Virus record (IMG/VR): IMGVR_UViG_3300046003_001748
Coordinates: 1-22,190 of that record
Direction: 5' to 3' (one strand)
Length of the DNA stretch: 22,190 bases
Source of the DNA: a virus
The notes under the pieces were generated by a model that was not told where the DNA came from, made no database searches, and saw nothing but the letters and a program-made list of their open reading frames with translations. Positions 6,041 through 14,926 of the stretch are shown piece by piece; positions within the stretch are counted from its first letter, which is position 1, and every line of letters starts with the position of its first letter. The translations under genes and the position numbers were made by a program.

Positions 6041-8530
6041 ATGAAGTTTTATACAAACGTGAATCAGTATGGCAATCGGATTCTAGTTCGGGGCGTAAAT
6101 AATGGTAAAACGGTTCAAGATAAGATTGAATTTAAGCCAAGTCTTTATACGAAATCCCAGAAACAAACTCAGCATAAGTCGTTATTCGGAGATTTTCTTG
6201 AGGAAATCGAGTTCGCAGATATAAATGACGCCAAAGATTACGTCAGTCGTTATAAGGAAGTTGAGAATTTCCCTATTTTCGGTAACACAAATTACGCTTA
6301 TCAGTATATTACAAAGACGTTTCCTGGCGAAGTAGAGTTCGATATTTCACAGATTAAAATTTGGTCATTGGATATTGAGACATCTGCAGAACTTGGATTT
6401 CCCGATGTTCGCGATCCAAAAGAAGAATTATTATTAATTACGATTCAAGATGCAAATACTAAAGAACTTGTCACATTTGGAACAAAACACTTCAATGTAA
6501 CAAAAGATAATCATACTTATATTCAATGTCGGGATGAGTATGATCTATTACAGAAGTTTGTTCTATATACTCAGGAAAATTGCCCCCATATCTTAACAGG
6601 TTGGAACTTAGAGTTTTTCGATATTCCATATTTGTGTTCTCGTATTGCCCGTATTCTTGGAGATGAGTATGTTCGTAAACTATCACCCTGGGGTGTAGTG
6701 AAGGCAAAAGAGTTTACCCGTATGAATCGTACAGAACTAACATACGATATTCTGGGTGTAGCAATTTTAGACTATCTTGATCTATATAAGAAGTTTACAT
6801 ATTCTGCGCAAGAATCATATAAGTTGGATCACATTGCCAAAGTAGAACTCGGTAAAGAAAAGTTATCGTATGCAGAATATACTTCATTCCGAGACTTTTA
6901 CAAAAATGATTGGCAAAAGTTCGTTGAGTATAACGTGATTGACGTGGAGCTCGTTGACCAACTTGAAGATAAGATGAAGTTGATTGAGCTGATTCTTACT
7001 ATGGCGTATGATGCTAAGTGTAATTATGTAGATGTATTCTCAGCTGTAAGAACTTGGGATTGCATCTTGTGGAATCACTTGTGGAATAAGAACATTGTTG
7101 TTCATCAGAGAGAAGGATTGCCTAGCAGACCTATTGTAGGTGCGTTTGTTCAAGAACCAAAACCTGGACAATATGATTGGGTAGTATCATTTGATGCTAC
7201 AAGTCTGTATCCAAGTATTATTATGCAGTATAATTTGTCTCCAGAAACACAGGTCAAACGAGAAACAAAGAATACTACAGTTGAACAATTGCTACAGAAC
7301 AAATATAATTTAGATGATCTAAAAGAAAAGAACTTGTGTATGTCGGCAAATGGGTTCTGTTACACTAGAGAAAAGCAAGGCCTGTTCCCTGAGATTGTAC
7401 AGAAGTTATTCGATGATCGACAAAAGTATAAGAAGCTTATGTTGGCTGCTCAATCTAAATATGAGGAAACAAAAGATAAGAAGTGGCAAAAAGAGATTGC
7501 AAAGTTTAATAACTTTCAGATGGCTCGTAAGATTCAATTGAACTCGTTGTTTGGGGCATGGGGCAATGAGTTTTTCCGATTCTATGATGCCAACATTGCT
7601 GAAGGCATTACTATGTCGGGTCAGTATATTATTCAGACAGTGGGCGCAGCTTTGGATGAATACTTAAATAAAGTGTGCGGCACAACAGATCGCGTATATT
7701 CATTCTATTCAGATACAGATGCTTGTTATATTACACTTGATCCATTGGTTCAAAAGTTCTATAAAGATCAACCAAAAGAAAAGATTGTTGAAATTCTAGA
7801 TAAAATTTGTAATGAGAAGATTGAAAAGGCAATTAACAAGGCCTGCGATGGACTTGCAGATTATACTAATGCGTTTGAAACAAAGATTTATTTTAAGCGT
7901 GAGGTTATTGCAGATCGAGGTATTTGGGTTGCTAAGAAACGATATGCTTTGAATGTCTATAACAATGAAGGTGTTCAATATAAAGAGCCAAAGTTAAAGG
8001 TCATGGGATTGGAGATTGTTAGATCTTCTACACCTGAACCTGTTCGTGATGCTTTAAAGGCAGCAGTAAAATTGGCATTGACTGGAACAGAACAACAGCT
8101 ACAAGATTATATTAGAGAGTTCGAATCTAAGTATCGTAAGATGACACCCGAGTTGATTGCGTTTCCTAGAGGTGTAAATGGAGTCGATAAATATACAGAC
8201 AAAGGTAGCATTTATAAACAAGGTACACCTATGCACGTTCGTGGTGCTCTGTTGTACAACTTCTATCTAAAAGAAAAACAAATCGATAAAAAGTATGAAC
8301 TTATAAATGAAGGCGATAAGATCAAATTCATTTACTTGAAAGAACCAAACTTGATTAAAGAAAATGTTATTGCCTTTATCAATGTTATTCCCGAAGAGTT
8401 CAATTTGAAGCAGTATGTAGATTATGACATTATGTTTGAGAAATCATTTCTTGAACCATTAACAACAATTTTAAATGGTGTGGGTTGGTCTGCAAAACCA
8501 CAAGCAACATTGGAAGGATTATTTGCATGA
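6041..8530 (+). CDS. 43: Family-B DNA polymerase, T4 gp43-like
   Basis: 829-residue replicative polymerase, a little shorter than T4 gp43 (898). The 3'-5' exonuclease motifs are present: Exo I WSLDIETSAE (Asp111, Glu113), Exo II GWNLEFFDIPYL (Asp194) and Exo III EYNVIDVELVDQL (Asp301). So are the polymerase motifs: A at SFDATSLYPSI (Asp385), B at KIQLNSLFGAWGN (from 498) and C at YSDTDACYI (Asp558, Asp560). The C-terminal ATLEGLFA resembles the sliding-clamp-binding tail of T4-like polymerases. The protein is therefore expected to be both proofreading and polymerising. The stop codon overlaps the ATG of pstS (ATGA), so the phosphate-binding protein is coupled to replication gene expression. 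Confidence 0.97.
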   Translation: MKFYTNVNQYGNRILVRGVNNGKTVQDKIEFKPSLYTKSQKQTQHKSLFGDFLEEIEFADINDAKDYVSRYKEVENFPIFGNTNYAYQYITKTFPGEVEFDISQIKIWSLDIETSAELGFPDVRDPKEELLLITIQDANTKELVTFGTKHFNVTKDNHTYIQCRDEYDLLQKFVLYTQENCPHILTGWNLEFFDIPYLCSRIARILGDEYVRKLSPWGVVKAKEFTRMNRTELTYDILGVAILDYLDLYKKFTYSAQESYKLDHIAKVELGKEKLSYAEYTSFRDFYKNDWQKFVEYNVIDVELVDQLEDKMKLIELILTMAYDAKCNYVDVFSAVRTWDCILWNHLWNKNIVVHQREGLPSRPIVGAFVQEPKPGQYDWVVSFDATSLYPSIIMQYNLSPETQVKRETKNTTVEQLLQNKYNLDDLKEKNLCMSANGFCYTREKQGLFPEIVQKLFDDRQKYKKLMLAAQSKYEETKDKKWQKEIAKFNNFQMARKIQLNSLFGAWGNEFFRFYDANIAEGITMSGQYIIQTVGAALDEYLNKVCGTTDRVYSFYSDTDACYITLDPLVQKFYKDQPKEKIVEILDKICNEKIEKAINKACDGLADYTNAFETKIYFKREVIADRGIWVAKKRYALNVYNNEGVQYKEPKLKVMGLEIVRSSTPEPVRDALKAAVKLALTGTEQQLQDYIREFESKYRKMTPELIAFPRGVNGVDKYTDKGSIYKQGTPMHVRGALLYNFYLKEKQIDKKYELINEGDKIKFIYLKEPNLIKENVIAFINVIPEEFNLKQYVDYDIMFEKSFLEPLTTILNGVGWSAKPQATLEGLFA

Positions 8531-9531
8531 AAAAACTATTTGCTATTATATTAGCCGCAGTAACGGTTACAGCGCAGTCAGCAGAAATTACAGGGGCGGG
8601 AGCAACATTTCCAATGCCTATCTATTCTAAATGGGCAGAAGGATATAAGAAAGCCACCGGCCACAGTTTGAATTATCAGAGTATCGGCAGTTCAGGTGGC
8701 ATTAGACAAATCAACGCAAAGACAGTAGACTTTGGTGCAACTGACGCACCTGTGTCAGGTGAGAACTTAGACAAGAACGGACAGGTTCAGTTCCCAGCAA
8801 TCATTGGCGGAACAGTTCCTGTAGTTAACTTAGACGGTATCAAGCCTGGTGAACTAAAAATTACAGGACCTGTAATGGCTGAAGTATTCATGGGTACTAT
8901 TGCTAAATGGAATGATCCTAAGTTAGTATCATTAAACCCAGGTAAGGCATTACCAGATGCACCAATCACTATTGTTCATCGTGCGGATGGTTCAGGCACA
9001 ACATTTAACTGGACAGACTATCTTGCTACAGTAAGTCCTGAGTGGCTAGCTAAAGTAGGTCGTGGTGCCGCAGTTAAATGGCCGTCACCAAATTCAGTAG
9101 GGGGTAAAGGCAATGAAGGTGTTGCTGCTAACGTAAATCGTATCAAAGGTAGTATTGGTTATGTAGAGTATGCTTATGTTAAGAAGAACAACATGGTATT
9201 CTTACAACTACAAAACAAGAGTGGCAAGTATGTTAGTCCAGATGACTTAACATTTGCTGCCGCTGCCGATGGTGCTGATTGGTTCAGTGTTCCTGGTATG
9301 GGATTAAGTATTGTGGATCAAAAGAATCCTAATGCTTGGCCGGTGAGTTCTGCAAGTTTCATCATTATGTACAAAGAGCCAAAGAGCAAAGCTACCAGTG
9401 ATGAAGTATTAAAGTTCTTTGACTGGGCATTCAAGAATGGCAAGAAAGATGCCGTAGATTTAGATTATGTTCCATTGCCGGACACATTGACGAAACAGAT
9501 TCGTGAACGCGTTTGGACACAAATTAAATAA
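8527..9531 (+). CDS. pstS: PstS-like periplasmic phosphate-binding protein
   Basis: 334-residue substrate-binding protein of the high-affinity phosphate ABC transporter. The signal peptide (MKKLFAIILAAVTVTAQSA) is followed by the family signatures: GAGATFP (23-29), IGSSGG (53-58), DFGATDAP (68-75) and HRADGSGTTF (151-160), which line the phosphate site. I chose the ATG at 8527, overlapping the polymerase stop, because it starts exactly at the signal peptide; a longer frame from 8485 does not. Known: phage pstS genes are auxiliary metabolic genes thought to keep phosphate uptake high in infected, P-limited cells. No PstC, PstA or PstB is present, so the protein must feed the host transporter. 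The sequence looks proteobacterial. Confidence 0.96.
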   Translation: MKKLFAIILAAVTVTAQSAEITGAGATFPMPIYSKWAEGYKKATGHSLNYQSIGSSGGIRQINAKTVDFGATDAPVSGENLDKNGQVQFPAIIGGTVPVVNLDGIKPGELKITGPVMAEVFMGTIAKWNDPKLVSLNPGKALPDAPITIVHRADGSGTTFNWTDYLATVSPEWLAKVGRGAAVKWPSPNSVGGKGNEGVAANVNRIKGSIGYVEYAYVKKNNMVFLQLQNKSGKYVSPDDLTFAAAADGADWFSVPGMGLSIVDQKNPNAWPVSSASFIIMYKEPKSKATSDEVLKFFDWAFKNGKKDAVDLDYVPLPDTLTKQIRERVWTQIK

Positions 9532-9549
9532 AATAAAAGGATTATTCAA

Positions 9550-9990
9550 ATGAAAAAAATATTACTAACATTCGCATTACTAGTTTGTGCCTCTTTAGCT
9601 TATGCACAAAAAACACCTCAGGGCGTACTATATGATGCAAAAATTATAAGAGTGACTGATGGTGATACTGTAGTTATTGCCGCACCCTATTTGCCGCCAC
9701 CGTTAAAACCTGAAATTGCTGTTCGAGTATTTGGGGTGGATACACCTGAAAAGAGTTTTAGAGCACAATGTGAGTCTGAAAAACAAAGAGGCGAGGCAGC
9801 TAGTGTATTCACTAAAAATGCAATAAATTCTACTCAGAAACATCAAGTTATGTTATACGGCTGGGATAAGTTTGGAGGCCGTGTTTTAGGCGATATGATT
9901 TTAAATGGAGTAAGTTTAAGAGCAGAATTAATTAAAAATGGATTTGCTCGAGAGTATTTCGGAGATGCAAAACAAAGTTGGTGTAACTAA
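9550..9990 (+). CDS. Secreted staphylococcal-type nuclease (SNase)
   Basis: 146 residues with a signal peptide (MKKILLTFALLVCASLAYAQ) and a thermonuclease/SNase fold. DGDT is at 37-40. RVFGVDTPE supplies Arg59, Asp64, Thr65 and Glu67, matching the calcium and catalytic residues Arg35, Asp40, Thr41 and Glu43 of the S. aureus enzyme. GGRVLGD supplies Arg111, matching Arg87. All key residues are therefore present and the enzyme should be active on DNA or RNA in the periplasm or outside the cell. It follows pstS after an 18-base gap with an AAAGGA ribosome site, in the same operon. That pairing suggests phosphate or nucleotide salvage, or blocking of competing DNA (inference). Confidence 0.93.
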   Translation: MKKILLTFALLVCASLAYAQKTPQGVLYDAKIIRVTDGDTVVIAAPYLPPPLKPEIAVRVFGVDTPEKSFRAQCESEKQRGEAASVFTKNAINSTQKHQVMLYGWDKFGGRVLGDMILNGVSLRAELIKNGFAREYFGDAKQSWCN

Positions 9991-10005
9991 TTTTAAGGAT
10001 ATATT

Positions 10006-10800
10006 ATGACAACAGGTGTATTATTTCACATGCTAGGATTAGGCGATCACATATCTTATAATGGTATGGCTCGCCGAATGGTTAATGAAAAACGAATGGA
10101 TGTTCTATATGTACTAGCATGGCACCAATATGCCCAATCTGTTGCACATATGTTTAGCGATGATCCGAGAATTAGAGTTGTAGCAATCGGGTCTGGGATG
10201 GAGTATATTCATTCCAGACAAGTTATCTCACAAGTTAATCCAGACTACATTTATATTCTTGGTCACGCAGTTTTGCCTGGGCAACCATTTGATGATTTAG
10301 CAAGACCGGATGCCAAATACTATCAAGAATCTTGGGCTTCGATGTCATCTAGATTCCCAGGCGGACACGAATGTTATTATAACTCAATTGAAATGGATTG
10401 GAAGCATCGGTTTACATCTTTCCATTATCCTAGAAATATGCAGGAAGAGAATCGATTATTCAATAAACTCAATCCAGATCATAAAGAATATGTGTTTGTT
10501 CAAGATGATCCGAGCAGAGGGTTTTCTTTTGATAAAGAAAAAGTATTGTCCTTAGTCGGTAAAGATGTTATAATAATTAATAACGACAAAACGGAAAATC
10601 TATTCCACTATGGATTGTTAATTCAAAATGCTAAGCAAGTGCATTTAATGGAATCATCTTTTAGATGTTTTGTTGAAACTCTACCAACTGAAGGTGTTGA
10701 GTTTTATTTACATCACTATATTAGAAATAGTGAGAGATTAGTTTATGATGGAAAGATATGTCCGAGGGAAACACGAAAACCTTGGCAAGTGATTTTATAA
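10006..10800 (+). CDS. Glycosyltransferase-like protein (putative)
   Basis: 264 residues. The N-terminus, MLGLGDHISYNGMARRMV (9-26), carries the Gly-rich loop typical of GT-B heptosyltransferase-like glycosyltransferases (GT9-type 'GLGDxIxxNGxxR'). The middle resembles a nucleotide-binding half, with a possible acceptor or donor region near ENLFHYGLLIQNAKQVHLMESSF (break near 210), the 'location then ESSF' pattern seen at the sugar-nucleotide site of such enzymes. It is shorter than most GT9 enzymes. Nothing indicates the substrate; modification of phage DNA, virion protein or host surface glycan are all open. It sits between the nuclease and uvsX in the replication operon. Moderate confidence in the fold, low in the reaction. 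Confidence 0.65.
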   Translation: MTTGVLFHMLGLGDHISYNGMARRMVNEKRMDVLYVLAWHQYAQSVAHMFSDDPRIRVVAIGSGMEYIHSRQVISQVNPDYIYILGHAVLPGQPFDDLARPDAKYYQESWASMSSRFPGGHECYYNSIEMDWKHRFTSFHYPRNMQEENRLFNKLNPDHKEYVFVQDDPSRGFSFDKEKVLSLVGKDVIIINNDKTENLFHYGLLIQNAKQVHLMESSFRCFVETLPTEGVEFYLHHYIRNSERLVYDGKICPRETRKPWQVIL

Positions 10801-10809
10801 GGAAACAAT

Positions 10810-11889
10810 ATGTCATTACTCGAAAAATTAAAAAAGAACTCTACAATTAAAGAAACTGAAATTTTAAACAAGTCTAAGTTCTTCGCAAAGAAGGATATGA
10901 TTCAGACTTCAGTTCCAATGATGAATGTAGCATTGTCAGGTTCACTTGAAGGTGGATTGACACCTGGACTTACAGTATTTGCAGGTCCATCTAAGCACTT
11001 TAAAACAGCATTCTCATTGTTGCTTGCTAAAGCATACACCGACAAATATCCCGATGCTGTTGTTTTATTCTATGACTCAGAGTTTGGTTCACCTCAAGCA
11101 TACTTTGATAACTTTGGTATTGATACTGGTCGTATTCTCCATACTCCTATTACAGACATTGAACAATTAAAGTTTGATCTAATGTCTCAAATTAATAACA
11201 TTGAACGCGGTGAGCATATCATTATTGTTATTGACTCTGTAGGTAACTTGGCTTCTAAGAAAGAAGTTGATGATGCGCTTGAAGGTAAGTCTGTTGCAGA
11301 TATGACTCGTGCTAAACAGATGAAATCGTTATTTAGAATGGTAACACCGCATTTGACTATTAAAGATATTCCAATGGTTGTTGTTAATCATACGTATTCT
11401 GAAATTGGTTTGTTCCCTAAACAAATTGTTTCAGGCGGCACTGGATTGTATTATTCTGCAGATAACATCTTTATTATTGGTCGTCAGCAAGAAAAAGAAG
11501 GCACAGAAGTTGTTGGTTATAACTTTATTGTTAATGTTGAGAAGTCTAGATTTGTTCGAGAGAAGTCTAAGATTCCGGTTGAAGTAACATTTGAAGGTGG
11601 TATTAGCAAATGGTCTGGTCTGTTAGATGTAGCCATTGCAGGTGGATTTGTTATTAAACCATCTAACGGTTGGTACTCAGCAGTTAATAAAGAATCAGGA
11701 GAAGTATCTGATAAGAAATTTAGACTCAAAGATACATACACTAAAGAGTTTTGGTTGCCTATTATTACATCGCAACTATTCAGAACATACATCGAAGATA
11801 GCTATCGTATGGCAGGTGGGGAGATGTTAGGTAGAAGTTTTGATGATGCAGAAATAGATGAGGAGTTTAACAATGCCAGTGAAGTATAA
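10810..11889 (+). CDS. uvsX: UvsX-like RecA-family recombinase
   Basis: 359-residue recombinase. Walker A is GPSKHFKT at residues 59-66, the distinctive Ser/Lys/Phe form of UvsX rather than the bacterial RecA GPESSGKT. Walker B is IIIVIDSVGNL at 137-147. The C-terminus is acidic (DDAEIDEEFNNASEV), as in UvsX. Role by family: loads on gp32-coated ssDNA and drives strand exchange for recombination-dependent replication and repair. The order uvsX, small gene, gene 41 resembles the T4 order uvsX-40-41. A ribosome site AAGGAAAC precedes the ATG, 9 bases after the glycosyltransferase stop. Confidence 0.95.
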   Translation: MSLLEKLKKNSTIKETEILNKSKFFAKKDMIQTSVPMMNVALSGSLEGGLTPGLTVFAGPSKHFKTAFSLLLAKAYTDKYPDAVVLFYDSEFGSPQAYFDNFGIDTGRILHTPITDIEQLKFDLMSQINNIERGEHIIIVIDSVGNLASKKEVDDALEGKSVADMTRAKQMKSLFRMVTPHLTIKDIPMVVVNHTYSEIGLFPKQIVSGGTGLYYSADNIFIIGRQQEKEGTEVVGYNFIVNVEKSRFVREKSKIPVEVTFEGGISKWSGLLDVAIAGGFVIKPSNGWYSAVNKESGEVSDKKFRLKDTYTKEFWLPIITSQLFRTYIEDSYRMAGGEMLGRSFDDAEIDEEFNNASEV

Positions 11890-12175
11890 ACCTTGGTCAA
11901 TTCAAAATGAAAAAACTGATTTATGGGGCTTCGAACTTTTGGAAGGTGAGTTTGCCGGAACAACCATTGCAATTACTTCCCTCTCGATGGAAAATAGTGA
12001 TGACGGGACAATCGCACTCGACTTCACAGTTTTTAAACAACCAGAAGACAGAGAAATAGATACGCAATCTGATAGTTTTAATGAAACCCTTAATGGGGTA
12101 GTGAATGATATTTTGACAAAGGCTATTAATGAATTCAAAAATCGAGACAGTAATTCTTCAAAATCTGATAAATGA
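11873..12175 (+). CDS. Small hypothetical between uvsX and gene 41
   Basis: 100 residues, starting MPVKYKPWSIQNEKTDLW. The ATG at 11873, with a GAGGAG site 8 bases upstream, is better than the in-frame ATG at 11858 and overlaps the end of uvsX by 17 bases. The N-terminal half looks like a small beta domain (WGFELLEGEFAGTTIAITSL); the C-terminal third is acidic and helical. It occupies the position of T4 gene 40 (head vertex assembly chaperone, about 114 aa), but I see no sequence likeness that would prove homology. It overlaps the helicase gene by 47 bases. Function unknown; a helicase or recombinase accessory role would fit its place. Confidence 0.75.
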   Translation: MPVKYKPWSIQNEKTDLWGFELLEGEFAGTTIAITSLSMENSDDGTIALDFTVFKQPEDREIDTQSDSFNETLNGVVNDILTKAINEFKNRDSNSSKSDK

Positions 12176-13541
12176 TGATGAATATATGAGAAAAGTAATC
12201 CCGTTCTTAAAGCGGGAATATTTTATTGACAACAATGAAAAGATAATTTACGATAGAATTAAAGATTTTATAGATCAATATAATGCAGTACCGAACAAAG
12301 ATGCTTTGGTTATTGCGGTTCAAAACGATAAGAATCTAACAGAAGATCAATATAAAGAGATTGTAGACACAGTTAACTTACTTGATCCAACTGAACATAA
12401 CCGGGATTGGTTATATAAAGAAACAGAGAAGTTCTGTAAAGACAAAGCAATTTATAATGCAATCCTCTCATCCATTGCTATTATTGATGGTAGAGACAAG
12501 GGAAAGTCTGAAGATGGAATCCCTTCATTATTGCAAGAAGCGCTAGGAGTGTGTTTCGACAACAATGTTGGACATGATTATTTACAAAGTGCCGAATCTA
12601 GATATGAGTTTTATCATCGTGTAGAATCTCGCACACCATTTGATTTAGAATACTTTAACAAAATTACTAATGGCGGATTGCCTAACAAGACATTGAATGT
12701 TGTTCTTGCAGGTACAGGTGTTGGTAAGTCTTTGTTTATGTGTCATGTAGCAGCATCTACTTTATCTCAAGGTAAGAATGTTTTGTATATTACTCTTGAG
12801 ATGGCTGAAGAAAGAATTGCAGAACGTATTGATGCAAACTTAATGAACATTACTATGGATCAGTTGAAAGATTTGCCGAAGTCTATGTTTGAATCCCGTA
12901 TTGAAAAGATTCGTAACAAGACTGAAGGCAATCTAATCATTAAAGAATATCCTACAGCAGGTGCGCACGTAGGTCACTTTAAAGCATTGTTAAATGAATT
13001 ACAATTGAAAAAACAATTTAAACCAGCAATGATTATCATTGACTATTTGAACATTTGTGCTAGCTCAAGATTCAAAGCAGGTTCAAATATTAATTCTTAT
13101 ACTTTGATTAAGTCTATTGCTGAAGAACTTCGTGGATTGGCGGTTGAAGAGAATGTGCCTATTCTATCAGCTACACAGACAACTCGAGGTGGTTATGGAA
13201 ACACAGACGTTGAACTAACAGATACATCTGAATCGTTTGGTTTGCCTGCAACAGTTGACTTTATGTTTGCTTTGATTTCGACTGAAGAACTTGAGCAATT
13301 GAATCAACTTATGGTCAAGCAGTTGAAGAATCGATATAATGATCCAACCGCAAATAAACGATTTATGATTGGTGTTGATAGAGCTAAGATGAAACTATAT
13401 GATTTAGAACAATCTGCTCAAAAGGGTTTGACAGATGCTAATTTGGATATTGATAGGGTTGACAGACAACCTAAAAGCACTTATAATATGAATGATATTA
13501 TAGGTAAAGGCAAACGAGACTTCTCGTCAATTAAGGTTTAA
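12129..13541 (+). CDS. 41: Replicative DNA helicase, T4 gp41/DnaB-like
   Basis: 470 residues, close to T4 gp41 (475). An N-terminal helical domain (1-150) is followed by a RecA-like motor: Walker A AGTGVGKS (194-201), LEMAEE with the catalytic Glu (223-228), Walker B AMIIIDYLNIC (300-310), and SATQTTRGG (347-355) followed by SESFGLPATVDF, the DnaB H4-type region. Known role: a hexameric 5'-3' helicase that unwinds the fork and recruits primase. I accept the ATG at 12129, inside the previous gene, because AAAGG lies 6 bases upstream and the N-terminal sequence matches the family. No primase gene is in this window. Confidence 0.95.
   Translation: MNSKIETVILQNLINDDEYMRKVIPFLKREYFIDNNEKIIYDRIKDFIDQYNAVPNKDALVIAVQNDKNLTEDQYKEIVDTVNLLDPTEHNRDWLYKETEKFCKDKAIYNAILSSIAIIDGRDKGKSEDGIPSLLQEALGVCFDNNVGHDYLQSAESRYEFYHRVESRTPFDLEYFNKITNGGLPNKTLNVVLAGTGVGKSLFMCHVAASTLSQGKNVLYITLEMAEERIAERIDANLMNITMDQLKDLPKSMFESRIEKIRNKTEGNLIIKEYPTAGAHVGHFKALLNELQLKKQFKPAMIIIDYLNICASSRFKAGSNINSYTLIKSIAEELRGLAVEENVPILSATQTTRGGYGNTDVELTDTSESFGLPATVDFMFALISTEELEQLNQLMVKQLKNRYNDPTANKRFMIGVDRAKMKLYDLEQSAQKGLTDANLDIDRVDRQPKSTYNMNDIIGKGKRDFSSIKV
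13459..13487 (+). promoter_or_regulatory. Consensus sigma70 promoter inside gene 41
   Basis: TTGACA (13459-13464), 17-base spacer, TATAAT (13482-13487), within the 3' end of the helicase frame. It would start transcription near 13494 and serve the gene at 13543. Confidence 0.75.
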
Positions 13542-13542
13542 A

Positions 13543-14364
13543 ATGAGAACATATTGGTCAAACACAAAAATTGCAGATTGGATTAGAGGCACAACAAAGC
13601 CTAAATCCGCAACTAGTGGCGGGTGGCATAAATGGGAAAAAGAAGCAAAAGAAACTCATCCAATTCGTTACTGGATTGTAGAAGAGGCATTTGACTCAAT
13701 TCAGACATTTGTTCGTTTGCCAATTGATACTTTATACAATGTAAAATACTACATTAATAACCGTTGGGTCACTCGCACTCATAGCCTCACTGCTCATCCC
13801 CGCGACATTAAGCCCGGGCAATGGCAAGATGTTGGTAATCGTTTTTTGCCTTGTCTCTTTAATGAACTTGTAGACTTTGTTGAAGTAGAAACAGCTTGGC
13901 AACATATTGCATGGGATGATGATGCTTGTAAAAAATATAATCCTCCATTCTATGCTAAAGGTTGGTTCCGTTGGAGAACATGGCGCAGTGCTCAAGCAGG
14001 CCTAGATCATCTTGATTGGGCAGCATCTCTCGATAACTCAGAATATGCCGAAGAAGGCGAAACAATTGAACCTACAAGTCAAGCAACATCTGCAAAAGAA
14101 ATTAAAGAACTTTATTTATGGTGGACACAAACATATCGTAATCGTGTAGATCCTATGAAAGCTGGTGGATGGTCTGCATATTGTGAAAAACGCAGACAAA
14201 AAGCTGGTGGCGATCTATGGGGTCATGAGAATGAGACAGAAGAAGAACGAAAAGAATGTATGACTGCTCTAGATCTATCTCACAAAATTGAAGCAGAACA
14301 TATGGCAGAAGATGAAGCAATGCTGATTCGCCTCATTAAAATTAGACAATCACTTTGGACTTGA
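13543..14364 (+). CDS. Trp-rich hypothetical phage protein (273 aa)
   Basis: 273 residues, starting one base after the helicase stop, with AAGG 6 bases upstream. Unusually rich in Trp and aromatic residues (RYWIVEEAFDSIQ, YYINNRWVTRTH, KGWFRWRTWRSAQAGLDHLDW), with a conserved-looking core and an acidic helical C-terminus (HENETEEERKECM, HMAEDEAMLIRL). I recall similar uncharacterised proteins in aquatic T4-like phages, but know no function. No catalytic motif recognised. Association with the replication block, and a second promoter in front of it, suggest early or middle expression. Confidence 0.8.
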   Translation: MRTYWSNTKIADWIRGTTKPKSATSGGWHKWEKEAKETHPIRYWIVEEAFDSIQTFVRLPIDTLYNVKYYINNRWVTRTHSLTAHPRDIKPGQWQDVGNRFLPCLFNELVDFVEVETAWQHIAWDDDACKKYNPPFYAKGWFRWRTWRSAQAGLDHLDWAASLDNSEYAEEGETIEPTSQATSAKEIKELYLWWTQTYRNRVDPMKAGGWSAYCEKRRQKAGGDLWGHENETEEERKECMTALDLSHKIEAEHMAEDEAMLIRLIKIRQSLWT

Positions 14365-14378
14365 GGAAATATATTAGG

Positions 14379-14386
14379 TATAAATA
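14379..14386 (+). promoter_or_regulatory. T4-type late promoter octamer
   Basis: Exact TATAAATA 20 bases before the ATG at 14407, with room for a start site and the AGAGGAGG ribosome site between them. This spacing is right for a late gene. Confidence 0.75.
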
Positions 14387-14406
14387 AAATTAGAGGAGGA
14401 CACATA

Positions 14407-14910
14407 ATGATTGTTTCCGTAAGAAATGCAAGAGATAGAACGCTGGTGTATTTGTTAAAATTAGCAGCTGAATCATTTGCAAAGAATTTAATGTCCCCTC
14501 AATTGTCTAAAAACATATCTATTAAAATTATTGTACGTGATAAGCTAGATGCCGGAGGCTTTTGCGAATACGAAGTTGATCGAGATGGCAATCCAAGAGA
14601 ATTTATAATTGAACTATTAAGAACACGTAAAAAGATTAATATGTTCAAAGTGCTCGCACATGAAATGGTTCATGTGAAACAGCATGCCAAAGGCGAAGCT
14701 AAAGATAAGTTTAAAAAAGATAAGTATGTTACATTATGGTTTGGTGAGAAATACGATGATGACACATCCTATTGGGATCAACCTTGGGAAATAGAAGCAT
14801 ATGGTTTAGAAAACAGTCTTGTTGCAAAATTCCTAGTGGAACATGACCAGTTTAAAAATCTAAGGCAGAAACACGCAGATTGGTTTGCAGAGGAATTGAC
14901 AAAAGAATAA
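14407..14910 (+). CDS. Putative zinc metallopeptidase (HExxH)
   Basis: 167 residues with a zincin motif AHEMVHVKQH (His85, Glu86, His89) in a helix, and a third-ligand candidate at PWEIEAYG (Glu128 or Glu130). The layout is like SprT/minimal-gluzincin proteins found in many phages. The N-terminal part (about 1-75) is a mixed alpha/beta region. Strong AGAGGAGG ribosome site and a late octamer just upstream suggest late expression, so virion maturation or lysis-phase proteolysis are possible roles. A metal-dependent structural role without proteolysis cannot be excluded. Confidence 0.75.
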   Translation: MIVSVRNARDRTLVYLLKLAAESFAKNLMSPQLSKNISIKIIVRDKLDAGGFCEYEVDRDGNPREFIIELLRTRKKINMFKVLAHEMVHVKQHAKGEAKDKFKKDKYVTLWFGEKYDDDTSYWDQPWEIEAYGLENSLVAKFLVEHDQFKNLRQKHADWFAEELTKE

Positions 14911-14926
14911 TTAAAAGGAGCGATAC

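Noticed and set aside
12226-12254. Promoter TTGACA in the 5' part of gene 41
   Set aside because: The -10 at proper spacing is TACGAT, a poor match, inside coding sequence.
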